Source: Athripsodes cinereus
Lineage: Eukaryota > Arthropoda > Insecta > Trichoptera > Leptoceridae
Direction: 5' to 3'
Length of the DNA stretch: 64,000 bases
NCBI GenBank assembly: GCA_947579605.1
Contig: OX388312.1
Location: forward strand, 19,615,313 to 19,679,312
The notes beneath the pieces are model-generated. The model saw only the letters and a list, made by a program, of their open reading frames with translations, made no database searches and was not told where the DNA came from. Shown here piece by piece: positions 1 to 12,500 of the stretch (position 1 is the stretch's first letter; each line of letters begins with the position of its first letter). The position numbers and the translations under genes were made by a program.

Positions 1-1890
1 AAGGGCCAAATTCAACGTATACTTACTATTTATTACCATGAAAATGCATAAAGTGCGCTTTGTTTGAGTTATGCCATTATGAACAAGATCCGAGATGATG
101 GAATTACTAGACATTTTTTAAAATTTATTTTCAATCTTTGTATAAAAAGTCGTTAGAAGATAAAAGCATGATTATTTTTTAAAAATATTATACTACTCGC
201 GGGGCGCAGGAAAATACGCAGCGGGCCGCAGTTTGCCTGTGCCTGCTCTAGAGGGGAGTATGAAAAATATGAGGACCAAATTCCATTAATGGATTTTATT
301 TGAGAATAGCTCAATGATCATAATACTTTATCAGAATACCTATGTGGGTCAAAGAGGATAAATATGTGAATGATAAAGATTGTGTTTTATTTTAATTCAC
401 ACAAAAAACGACAAATATCAATAATATGGATCTTGCCGGTTAATTTTTTGGTCTATTTTTTAACTTCTTATTTGTAAAGAAATTCGTTACAGTACATACT
501 GTGAAGTCGTTTTATTGACGATTCACTCACTATAGTTTATTCTAAAGAAAAAGTGCTGATCGATTGTTTGATACTGATACATAAGAGAAAACAGTGAGTT
601 TCAGTTTGTAACCATATATTCAAGCAAGATAAACAGGTACACATTTTTATTTAGAAAATCTTCATCGATAGACAATCAAAAACAAAATGATTCTGACTTT
701 TTGCAGCTGCAAGATATTATTGAACAACTTGACATACATTTACAAGGTTGAATTAATGTCTGGCAAAGTTGGCTTGGTCATTTCCTTTGAATGTAAGATA
801 CCATTATGCTTATTATATAGCCAAATAATAAACGTGTTTGATGAGAATTTTTCCATAGAAGTGTTGGTACTGTAACCCTTAATAGATGCAAATGCAAGGC
901 ATTTGAAATGCATATCACTCATCAAAACTCAGACCTTCTTTTTTTATTTTGCATAATTAGTTTATATTAAAGTTCATCAGTTGTCAATTTTTTGAAATAA
1001 AAAAAATTGTACAAACTATTTCTAACTGATTTAATTGTTCATTGTTAGGTCAAGGTTTCCCGAAGATGAAAGAGCTGTTTGTACAAAACCTTCAGTTACA
1101 GTTTTCAAACAATGTTTTTTACTGCCAAATCTACAGGTAGTATCGCAACTGCTAACAGAATGTAAAGCTAAAAGTAATGGTTTCAAAAACGTTTTACATC
1201 CATTTATACACAATTGTTAGAGGAGATATGGTGGATACAGATAATGCCCAGAGTGGAATGTGGGACTTATATGCCACAACTCCATAAGAAAAGAGATCAA
1301 CTACTCTATGGTAAATATAGATGCATAACCCTCTAACACAGTATATAAGGTGCTCTCATCCATTTTATTCAGAAGATTGGACCATTGGTGGAAGAAATTC
1401 TTGGACTGTATCAGGTTGGCTTCTAACACGGAAAATCAGACAATCATGCTGGATCAGATTCTGCAAAAAACAACTGAATACAATGTGGACACATTCACCT
1501 TTTATTGATTTTTGAGCAAACTTATGACAGGGAAAAACTGTACCAGATTGTGAAAAAGTTTAACACTTAAACCAAACTTATTGAAATGGTAAAGCTTACT
1601 ATGCAAATATAAACTTCAGAGTAAGGATGCAAAATTATCTATCCCCACTATTCGAAATAGTAAATGGGCTTAGAAACGGTGCAAAATAATAAACTTATAG
1701 CACCAACAGACTAACGGTACAATGATATAATTGATAGTATGGTGTGATCTTGTTTTGTGGAATTAGATGGCCTGACATTTAGCTACGTTTAGATTCAGAC
1801 AATTCTTTTTACACCAATTATTTGAAAGATCTAAATTCTTTTGCAATGTAGTCTTCAATATTATTGTCCTATATAGCTTCAGGTCAACTG
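1..1890. other. Gene-poor AT-rich stretch
   Basis: No gene can be supported here. Only short reading frames occur, for example about 60 codons at 1035-1220 and at 1321-1515 on the + strand. The text around 1030-1510 is a little less AT-rich and could be a decayed coding or pseudogene fragment, but I recognise no family in it. The stretch ends at the left target duplication of the hAT-like element. Confidence 0.5.
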
Positions 1891-1898
1891 CAAACAAC

Positions 1899-3095
1899 CA
1901 GGGCCGGATCTACAGTATCCAGCGCCCTGGTGCAAGAATATGACCCCCCCCCACCACTAAATATTGACCTTCTATCTATCGACCAAGGGCGTCAGAAGAA
2001 AAATTTTATGTTTATAAACCTTGTATGAATTTAAATTAAAGTACATAATTTTAATAAATACTATTGATTTATTTTATTCACTTATATGAGTGGAGGTCTC
2101 TTAAAAACATATAACAAAACACAACGCAATTAGGTATCTACTTACTAAAATAAATGTGTAAATAAAACAATAACAGCATTAATTGAAAAAACGTTAAGAT
2201 ATTCCATCCACTCTTTCAACATTCACGAGAATATTGATGAAATAATAAATAAAAAAATGTCTTCATTAAAAGAAATTAAATAAATCAATGAATATACCTA
2301 CTGAAAAGTAAAGCAATAAGTAATATTATATTAGCTGTCCTAGCGCCTAGGAACAATATAGAACAATAATAATGGGAAGGACACAAAGAAAAAAACCTCA
2401 TTGGATGTCAAAACCAAAAAACATGAATTCTCATAGTATGGATATATATCTACACACTATATAATAAAATGTATATTAGACATCTGTAGAGTGTAGATAA
2501 CTATAACATAACGTTATAGGTACATATAGATGGATGGTGCTGCTGCTCTGTAGTGCACCTAACGGAAAGGGACGGGTAGTGTACCAAGATACAAGGTTTC
2601 AATTTAAAAGAATGGGACAGACGACATCCCATTGTTCTAGTGCCCCAGCTAGTGGTGCAAACTCCATACATAAAAAACGGTTTATGCTAATGACTTCAAA
2701 TCTTGTTATACATTATATTTTTTGCAGTACGTATGTATATATATAGGACCTAGGCATTATAGCACACATTTTGTGAATGAGTAGTGTAGTGTTCATTATG
2801 TGTCTATGTATTTGTATACTATGTCCTTATAGATATTGGACAATAACTAAGATAGTAGGGTAGGTACCTGCTACTTCCGCTAGGACAGTAGAGTATTATT
2901 ACCTACTATGTAGTATGTACGTTTGAATGAAAGTAAAATTATTTGCACGCACTTTTGTATATCTATGTGATTATTTTTTTATTCCGAGGCGAAATGTTTG
3001 GAAAAAGACCAAGAAATAATGCTTTTTAGTGGCGCCGTTTTAAGGAAGCGCCCTGGTTTTTTGCACCAACTGCACCTATGGTAGATCCGGCGTTG
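1899..3095. mobile_element. Non-autonomous hAT-like element with 8-bp target duplication
   Basis: The left end begins CAGGGCCGGATCTAC and the right end, read in reverse complement, begins CAACGCCGGATCTAC. Both ends are immediately flanked by the same 8 bases, CAAACAAC, at 1891-1898 and 3096-3103. An 8-bp target duplication with CAGGG-like ends fits the hAT superfamily. GCGCCCTGGTGC-like text recurs near both ends as a second subterminal inverted motif. The roughly 1.2-kb interior is AT-rich and holds no frame above 70 codons, so no transposase is encoded and the copy is non-autonomous. Confidence 0.8.
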
Positions 3096-4759
3096 CAAAC
3101 AACAAGAGCTCTACAGCGCTGATTTTTTTTTTAACTGCCATTAATGAATGATGTGCAATCACTGTGGCACTCAACTGGAAGCATATATTGGAATTGAAGT
3201 ACAACGCCCAACTTTCAGGGGACTCTCTAGCCAACTGTAGAAAGATCCGTCAACTCCATAGCCACGTAATTTTCGTAGAAGCATATCTTGAGGCACTTTG
3301 TTAGAGTCTGTAATTAGGGTCGACTTGACTTCTACCAGAAAAGGTGTTGATTAAATAGTTTTGATATGTTTACAAATTTGTGAGTGTGATCTTTTCAGGA
3401 ATAACACCATGTCTCATGAGTAATTAGCAACATCAACAAACCTGTGATTCTAATATTTTTAGCGATCCTTCTAGTTTGTTCATTTTCACTTCAAAGTTAA
3501 TTAGTCTTGTTTCACATTGACTGGAAAAGTTGTTTAAAAACTGGACATTTTTAATGATAAAATGGTTTATAAATGCTAACAAGCGCTTTTGATGAAGAGA
3601 AGTACCCTGTGAAATAAAAGTTAGTAAAATATCAGATGAGGTGCATGCATGAAAATAAAATTTATGAATTTTCTACTAATATTAACATACTTATATACTT
3701 TTTCACCTGAGAAATGATAAAAGATTGTCAATAACTGAAAAGAATCTTTTCTCCAAGTGAAATACATTCATGTTTCTGAGAAAAATCTTAAAAGTTGAAC
3801 AATTTTTTATTTTTTTATTTTATTTTATAGAGACACTCACAGAAAACTGACAACACAATACATAAATTACAAACATACAATAAGATCTGGCCAGTTCCCC
3901 AATTAAGAGTGTCTACAGCATGCACAATCAGAGAATTCAATTAAAGCGTGATTCAATATAATGCCACGATAATGATAATCTATATATAGAGATTATTCTA
4001 CCAATGCACATCATCGCATTTTTCTTAGGTAAACTGCTTTGTTGATTCTGTTATATGAATGATGATGTGCAAGAAGAATAAAAGAAATTAACAAACAAAA
4101 TATAATGTAACAATAATCGTAGAACAACAACACAACTATTTTAGCTTAATTAACCCGAATCGGGCTTTTGACGAATTGCACACCCAGCACGACAACAAGC
4201 CACAGGCAAAGGACGAAAAATGAAACCTTCGAAACAAACTATGTCAACAATTTTACATTACACTTCACCTCCCTCCCAAATGTAGCCAACGAGTCGTTAA
4301 ATATATCAACCCCCTCCACCCCTTTCTCACACAAGATGTTATAAAATCTGCACATTCGCGATACTGGGCTAAAGTGGCCGATATTGTTGTTGTGAACTCT
4401 TACTCGGAATGTATTGGTACTACGGAGACGTGGATTTTCCTATTGACTCCATAATAGTCATGGTGCTTTAACAGGTTTTGATTTACGCAATTATACTAAA
4501 ATATTTAGAGTAATGCTAACTTAATAACTAGTACTTACTGAGCCGATATCCATTTTCTGTCAAATATTCTCGATAATATATTTATTTTTATTATTCTTTC
4601 CGATTTGATATTTTGTAACTATGTTAGGATTCTTCTTATTCTCTAGGCATAATATAAAAAGTGAAAAAGAGATTAACATGTCTTATAATATGAATAATTA
4701 TAAATTCAAAAAATGTAATGATCCTAATTGATTATACATAGAATAATAAATTTGGCTGA

Positions 4760-5189
4760 GGTTATTTCTACCCATTTTTTTTTTTTTTTTTTTTTTTACC
4801 ATAAACAACCTGAGGTAAATAAATATATTTCTGTCCTTTTCCTAAATGAAACAAAAACTGTGAAAGCACTACTCTATGGTTAATCTATGGCATAAAACAC
4901 TTCTTTCCGGCTTTTGTCAGGTTTTCTTTTTGCCGCCCATGTTGATATAATTCATTTTATAATCCAGAAATTTAACCCATAAACGACTTAAAAACACTCA
5001 ATTTGTAGAAAATATTTAAGAGAAAATTAAATGCAATAAAAATATCCATTAATATAAACAAAATAAAGTTAAAACACGAATTAGAAATTACTAACAAAAC
5101 GTCACACAAGTCTAATGACAGTATAAACGTCAAACAAATAGTTGGTATCTGTTATCTGTGGTTGGTATGTACTTTGGGTAGAAATAACC
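4760..5189. repeat. Possible MITE bounded by 15-bp inverted repeats
   Basis: GGTTATTTCTACCCA at 4760-4774 is exactly inverted at 5175-5189. The 430-bp span has no reading frame and has a long T-run just inside the left end. I could not find a convincing target duplication, so the element boundary is only suggested by the inverted repeat. Confidence 0.4.
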
Positions 5190-7582
5190 ACTTTTTCGCG
5201 GAATATTTTTGTTTGTATACAAAAAAAAAAAAAAAATGGGTGAAAATAGCGCCTCCGAATAAATTTACTGAATAAAATTCAAAAAATATCGGAACTCATT
5301 GACAAAGTAGGCCCCAATGTCAGATATCTGTCAAATATAGTTTTCTATCATGGATGTATGTAGGTAGGGGATGGAACGTTTATAGTAATTTGTATGAATG
5401 ACAGCGAAGCCAAAAAGTGAGGAAGGGAAATCGACGGTGGCCATTTTGTAGGAAATACTTTATTTAACATTTGTATGGGCAATGTATGGAAATTATTCAC
5501 AGTATCAGAAAACATTATATTTACTTCTTAAAATAATTACAATGCCACATAACTTAATGTTTTCATATACTTGATGAAATAGGGAATAGGATGAGTAAAT
5601 AAAATTGAGTATTTCATTTCAAAATCATTATTTATTTTTAAACTTTGTTTTCATATACACACAATATGGAGAGAATGAATGACAATTGAAGGATATATCT
5701 AAATGAATAATATAAAACACACGAACTTGCAAATGAGCGGGAAACTCAGGATATTTCGTAAGAATGACGTTTTTCTCCAACCTCGCAGAAAAACGAGATG
5801 TTTTTGAACACAAAACACTACGTTTACTTGGTGTCAAATATTGGATAATGTCCAGTTTCTCCTTTCTGGATCCTTTGGAAAACTACAAAAAATGATTTTG
5901 TTTATAAACATGCGATAATATCATTAACCTGATCAGATTTGTATGCATGAAACATTTCATTCTAACGGGTAAACAAACCAAACATCAGATTGTAGGTTCT
6001 TTGTATTGTCAGATGACAGAATGGAAAACAAGTTACATGTGTAGATATAGGAGAATAAGGACAAATAATTATATAGAACGTTTATAACATTATTATAATC
6101 ATTTATAAGTATACGAATTATAATATAAACGACTTTAAAATCGCATATATTAAGATAAAAACTACAATACAAAACAACTTACCGAAAATATGACAATCCT
6201 GTTTCCTGCGAAAGTTGGATTGGATTTATAACCACAACCATTTATAGCGCACATCACCATGTTAATCATAAGATGATTCCTATTCTTCTAGATATAAAAA
6301 CAAAAACCGATATGAAAAATTCAACTAATGTGCAAAAACTTGAAACATTTTTAAAACAACTAAACATACAAATACAAGGGTTGGTTCATGGGAGCATAAA
6401 TGTCACTCGGAGTCGTTTGACCTGAACGACCATGAAGTTGCAGTGAGTGGTGAATGTAATCCGGATAATCGTGAATAACTTAGAGCGTTTTATGTCCCAA
6501 TGTTATCGTAATGGCGCCATTATTTTTTACGTCTTTTTATTATTTTTTTTATTGCTTTTATAACTTTTAAAAAAATTTTTTTTTTGGATTTACTTTTTGT
6601 TATAATTTCTTAAATTCGCCGACGTGTAAAAGACGTAAATTATGAATATATTTAAATAATTAATATTTTTATTATTATTTGACTGGCGCCTTTTTATAGT
6701 AGCATTCAAGTACTTTTGTGTTTCTTTTAAATGATAAAAATATTTTTGTCTCTAACGAAGGAATAAATTATTTTAATAGGTATCTTTAAAATTAACAGTT
6801 AAAGTAATAACTAGTTGATTAGTTTATAACTAATTGCTTTATACTTTTTTTTTTAATTATTCCATTATCTAACTTTCTGAGCTTGTATACTTCCCAAATA
6901 CTTGTTACAAGTTTATATCCTAAATTTATCCAAACGAATTCACTGAATCAGCGTCAGAAATTATAAATGACAATTACGCAGAAATCGAGTATATTTTCTG
7001 AGACTATAATTCTTATTTTGTTACACATTTTGAAAACATAGTAACATACAGTACATGAACACTATGAATGCGTACTGGCATTGTATAGGTACTTTCAAAA
7101 TATGCGTCGTCGACTGATCACTCGGTGACTGTCTGAACGCAGCCCAAATGCGACGCACCGAACAAAATTTATTTCTTACAAAATGGTCGTCATTCCCCTC
7201 CCCGCGCAGCTACAAAATGTTTACCAAAGTGTCTGTCCATTACTCTATTTAGGTCCATGTTTTCTATGCAGGAAAAATATTGCTACAATAATATTATGTG
7301 GATTTTTTGGCGAAATTTAAAAAAAAATATATTTCAGGCTGTTTGCATTCTATTAATTATATATATACATTTCAATGTGGTTCATTTTATTATTACTTTT
7401 TTAAAATGTATTTCAAACTGTTTGCATGTAATTAATGATTATTATATAATTTTGTCATATTAATATTGTCATTATTATTTTACCAACTTTTTGTAATGTA
7501 GTTTTCTTTTTATTGTCATAAAAATTTAAGAGGAAATATTCAGAAATTACCAAGTTATAAGCAAAAAATTAACAAAAATGCG

Positions 7583-7925
7583 GATTAAATCCTTTGTCCT
7601 GACAAACTTTAGCAACATGTTAAAGAGATATGTATGTCGCATATTTGGGGTTATGTGGTTTGATGCCTTTTACCTCGCCGTAAAATTATGTCTGGATGAA
7701 TTTTTTTGGTGTTAATAATTTAACTCATGCTGTTTGAGTCCTTTGTCCTATTGGATATATGCAATTAAGCCCTAGCTAAAAAAAAATATTTTGCATTTTT
7801 TATAAAAAAACTAGACATTTGGGAATTGAATGCTTTTGCCAGAATGTGTAACAGACACAAATGATTGACTTTAAAACATAAAATGACTATTGTCAAAATT
7901 GTGGTTTGATGCCTTTGTCCTGAGC
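7583..7925. repeat. Degenerate ~75-bp tandem motif array
   Basis: A motif close to TTTGATGCCTTTGTCCTG recurs near 7586, 7660, 7731, 7827 and 7902, giving an irregular spacing of roughly 70-95 bp. A sixth relative lies alone near 9325 with the same following text (GAGCACAGTCGATAT). The copies are diverged and no frame crosses them. It is probably an old tandem repeat or a fragment of a dispersed repeat. Confidence 0.45.
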
Positions 7926-8559
7926 ACAGTCGATATAATATATTATTGTGAAATTCAAATTTAATGTAAGGATGTATTGTTTTAGTTTTGAGAAATGTTG
8001 TAAAACCTTTAGGGACATTAACGTTTGTAATTAATTGTTGGGAGGGTTTGTCGGGGGGAGCCCTTCAGGCGATCTCTGAGGCCTCTCATATAAATAAATG
8101 TTTTGCACGATGAGTTCTGATGACATAGGAACTACCATTCCTGAAACATCCACGGGTAAGGGAGGGTACAACCCTTAATTTCAAATTTAAAGTGCATCAC
8201 CGGGTACGGACATACAAGAATAATCGGTGGGATGTACTCAAATATGTATAACAAAATTGAACAGTGAACATTATTATTTTAAGGTTAATTGCGATGTCAT
8301 TTGTTGTTATAATGAATTGTAAATTAAAGAAAAAATGTTTTTATAGTTAAATTAGAGCTAAATTGCGTGCTAGCCTTTATTTATGAAGAGATATTTGTTC
8401 ATTTGCTATGAAAACGCACAAATAATATTTTTAAATGTGTTATAAATTGAAATGAATGCAGATATTATAAAGAATATTTTTTTATGCCGTACATAAAAAA
8501 GAAAAACACATTTAAAGAACACCTTTGAATGACATTAAAAAAAATAGTGTTACTTTACG

Positions 8560-9060
8560 ATCCATGACGTCAATAACTTGGGTTCCACGTCTGATTCCCT
8601 CATTTCTTATTCTATCACTAAAGCTCACACCCAGCATATGTCTTCCCGTGGATAGTTGTGTGCACCTCAACTTTTTCAGGTGATTGACATTGTTTCTAGT
8701 CAATATGTTGTCACAGGTAGGACACATTGCAAATTGATTACGTTTTAGACATATTGGAACTTGCTTGTTCTCGTGGATGAATTCAAGTTTCCCATAAGCA
8801 GCCTAGCCAAGCCCTATTCTTGGCAACTCCGCTGTTTGGCTATCTTTACCAAGTCTAATTTTGTGTCCCAAATATTTAATTGCCATATTATCTGGATTCT
8901 TTGCTTATCTTTTCATTCCTCACTCTGTCTATTAGTCTCTTTCCACACATTCTTCTTAAAGAACGCATTTCAACTGCATTAATTCCACGTTCATCCTTAA
9001 CCTTGTCTATTTCTCGCTGCCATACATAATGATTGAGATAAGGATAGCCCAGTGCACCAT
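8560..9060 (-). mobile_element. Decayed LINE (RTE-type) 3' coding fragment
   Basis: Read on the - strand, pieces resemble the C-terminal region of RTE-type reverse transcriptase ORFs. Near 8925-9010 the translation has a GINAVEM-like phrase, also seen in the fragments at 26.5 and 43.6 kb. Near 8575-8700 there is a related SDRIRNEGIRRGTQV phrase. The frame is interrupted repeatedly, so this is a dead 5'-truncated copy. Confidence 0.5.
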
Positions 9061-9099
9061 CCCTTTTGCTGCATTGTTTTAGTTTTCAAAATCTCGTCA

Positions 9100-9147
9100 C
9101 AAATACTCACTGCCACCTATAATATTATAGGTGGCAGTGCAAATACT
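9100..9147. mobile_element. 32-bp perfect palindrome flanked by 8-bp direct repeats
   Basis: Positions 9108-9139 form a perfect 16+16 palindrome beginning CACTGCCACCTATAAT. The 8 bases CAAATACT stand immediately on both sides (9100-9107 and 9140-9147). The arrangement is what a hAT-like insertion reduced to nothing but its terminal inverted repeats would leave. Chance is an alternative for the direct repeat but not for the palindrome. Confidence 0.6.
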
Positions 9148-9518
9148 CAAAAATATACTAAATTGGTAATTAAAAAAAAACTTGGTTATGTGGCCATTCA
9201 AATTTTGCAGCCAGTTTTAAACTAGCGTTTGTTGAGAAAGTTTGTAAGACAGTTTGTAATGACAATAATTTGAAATTTTCTTTATCCTACAGTTTTTTAC
9301 TTCTCCTATAAAATTTGACCAATGTGGTTTGAATCCTTTGTCCTGAGCACAGTCGATATGATCTGTGAATTTCACTTTAAATTTGACAGCTGCAGTATGT
9401 AGTATGCAATAATCTGTGGTACGGTACGAAGTGCGAAGTATTTGTATGTCTATTAGCCGCTCGTGTCCGGAAATGAATGAATCGTGAGTCAAAAGGTGGT
9501 GGATTTAGACTCTCGTAG

Positions 9519-9583
9519 ACCACTGACCCTGACACTCTGGATAATCATCCAAAGTGAAGCAATGTGAACGAGCTACTTTATTA
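9519..9583. repeat. Terminal fragment of the CACTCTGGATGATC MITE family
   Basis: GACCCTGACACTCTGGATAA followed by TCATCCAAAGTGAAGC matches one end of the element at 25.3-25.8 kb and its inverted relatives at 62.4-62.96 kb. Only the end is present, and the 3' end of the RTE-type LINE abuts it. Confidence 0.6.
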
Positions 9584-9589
9584 TTATCA

Positions 9590-12500
9590 TTCATTCATTT
9601 CTGTCGGTCCCTCAATCCTGAGGATCGTGACCATCATGCCTCGTTCTGTAGACCATCTGTCTCCATGTTGAGCGATCCTCTGCCATGTGTAAGGCCCCAT
9701 GAAGTGAGCTCTGTGTGGCCTCCTTAATTTGGTCGCTCCATCTTATTGGCACTCTGCCCCTTCCTCTCCTCCCTTCTACAACCCCAGTCATAATCACTTT
9801 TTCTAGGTTGTCAGGCTCTCTTCTTGCAATGTGCCCGAAATATCGCAAAGCGCGCTGATTGCAAATCGTTGAGAGTCGCGCCGAAATGTTTAACTCCCTG
9901 AGAATGGACTCATTGGTCCTGTGTTCCGTCCAATGCACTCGGAGCAATTTTCTCCAGCACCACATCTCAAACGCATCGATCCTCGCGCGTTCGCTAGCTC
10001 GCAGCGTCCACGTTTCAGCTCCGTATAAAAATATGCTGAATACCAAGGTCTTGACTAGTCTTATCTTTGTGTTTCTCATAATTTCACGGCTTTTCCAAAT
10101 TTTATCAAGACGACCCATTGCGTTCTTTGCCATCTGTGTGCGGCGGTTCACTTCTTGGTCGCTTGTGCCTCTATTATTTATGAGAGAACCTAGATAGATA
10201 AATTCGTTGACAAAGTCAATTCCTGGAAGATAATGTTCCGTGTCTGCGAGCCTGCCTGAGCGATCAACTATCATTGCCTTAGTTTTACTGCAGTTGATCT
10301 TCAGTCCCATCTTTTCACTTTCAATCTCCACACGGCGAAACAACTCTGCTAACTCCTGCACACTTGAAGCGACTAAGGTAGTGTCGTCCGCAAACCTGAG
10401 ATTGCATATCTTCTGTCCTCCTATTGTGACACCACCATTCCAACCATCTAGGGCTCTTCTCATGATGCTCTCTCCATAAAGATTAAAGAGCTTGGGCGAA
10501 AGTATGCATCCTTGTCGTACTCCCTTCTCTGCTTTGAATGGTTCCGAAATGGAGTCCTCTATTCTTACTCGTGATTTCCCTTCTAAATACAGATTTTGAA
10601 TTAAGAATAACAAGTGATCTGGAACTCCCATCCCGCTTAGGGCTTCGAACAGCTCTTCCCACCTCACACAGTCGAAAGCTTTAGTGTAATCAATGAAGCA
10701 AAAAACAGTTGGTACATTGAATTCACGGCATTTTTCAATTATCTGCCTCATGTTCAGGATCTGTTCTCTGGTACCTCTACCTACGACAAAACCTGCTTGT
10801 TCTCTGGCAATTTGCCAATCTACATGTCCTGCTAGTCGCCTATTTATTATGTCCAACAAAATTTTGCTGGCATGAGATATGAGGGAGATAGTTCTAAAGT
10901 TATCGCACTTTTTTGTTGAGCCTTTTTTGTGCAGTGGAATTACCGTGGACTCGGCCCAGTCTTCTGGCCATTGTCCGGTCCTCCACACTTTTTGGCAGAT
11001 GGAATGAATAGCACGAGTCCCTTCGCTACCCAGATGCTGCAACAGATCAGCCGTGATGCCATCACCACCAGCAGCCTTATTTTTCAAGCGGGCAATAGAG
11101 TGTTCCACCTCGTCTAGCATAATATCTGGTTCTCTCTGTTCAACCACCTCGCGTCTCTGTGTCACCTCCCCCTGCGAGCCATTGTCTTTTGAGTCTTTGT
11201 AAAGGTTTTCACAGTAATTTCGCCACCTGTCAATTACTTTGTCCTGCTCGGATATCAGGGTTCCATCGGTGTCTTCAATGAGCCATGTTTTTGGTTTGAA
11301 GTCGCGGGTTAACACCTTAACTTGCTTGAAAAGATCTTTAGTCATGGCTTTATCTGCAAGGTTCTCGATCTCCTGACATATTGCATTGATGTAAGAGTTT
11401 TTGTCTTTTCTGCAAGCAGATTTTACAGCTCTGTGAAGAGTTTGATATTCTGCACGGTTGGTATTATTTGTGAGTCCAGCTTGCTTAACCACTCTACGTC
11501 TATCTATCAAGGACCATGTTTCTTCTGATATCCATGCTTTGCTGCTTGATGTTGGTCTGGGCTCCTTCTGTTGTGCCTCCCTTGCTGCCTCTAGAGTGAC
11601 AGATTTTAGCTTCACCCATGCAGCATCAGATGTTTCAAAAGGATCGAATTCTGTGTTGTTTATCTTCGGAGCAACAAGTTCCTCAAACCTACACAAAGCG
11701 TTGGGGCTTAAGCACAGTTTGGTGGAATCTGACTTCTTCTTAATGCATTTTATGTGTACTTTGATGTTGGCAACAAGAAGCTGGTGATCGCTACCACAGT
11801 CTGCACCAGGTAATGTTTTGGTGTTAGTGATCGAGGAACGCCATCTTGACTGTACAGCGATGTAGTCAATTTGTGTTCTGTATCTGTTTCCCGGTGAGAT
11901 CCAGGTATATAGTCGTCTAGGGTGTTGCTTGAACCAAGTATTCATTATGGTCAGCTTATTTTCTATGCAAAAATGTAGAAAGCGGTCCCCTCTCTCGTTC
12001 CTGTTGCCTAATCCAAACCTTCCTACAGTTGTGCCTGCATTCACATCTTGACACGTGTTCCCTATCTTAGCATTCATGTCTCCTTGGAGGATCGTCATCT
12101 CTCTTTTCGGGATTTTGTTTATGACCTGTTCCAGGTGATTGTAAAAATTCTGGATGTCTTCGTCTGATGATTGAGATGTGGGCGCATATACTTGTATAAT
12201 GTTTAGGGCGCACGGTTTAGCATTGATTTTGATAGTTATTATCCTGTCATTCACAGTTTCATATCCAATTACTGAATTCTTCCACTTCTTAGATATTATC
12301 ACTGCCACACCATTTCTGCTATTCTCTTCGTTACTTGAGAAGAATACGATGTTACCATTCTTTGTAGGGAAATGACCACACCCCTTCCAATGCGATTCCC
12401 CTATGCCCAGGATATCCAATTTACATCTCTCCATCTCTACCTCCACAATATCTAGTTTTCCGTTTTGAAGCAATCCCCTGACATTCCAAGTTCCGCATTT

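Larger units (their letters stand above)
3104..8555. other. Intergenic AT-rich repeats, no gene seen
   Basis: No coding region can be supported. The stretch holds homopolymer runs (T-run near 4778-4798, A-run near 5220-5235), an A/T-rich LINE-tail-like segment near 3815-3900, and a small inverted-repeat element described separately. Near 7090-7200 there is a local GC-richer patch with several CG dinucleotides, which could be a repeat or a promoter remnant. Confidence 0.45.

Noticed and set aside
4778..5235. T-run and A-run as paired ends of a processed pseudogene or LINE
   Set aside because: No coding remnant lies between them, and the nearby 15-bp inverted repeat is better explained by a MITE.
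9859..12375. Several + strand ORFs across the RTE LINE
   Set aside because: Shadows of the 1060-codon - strand frame.
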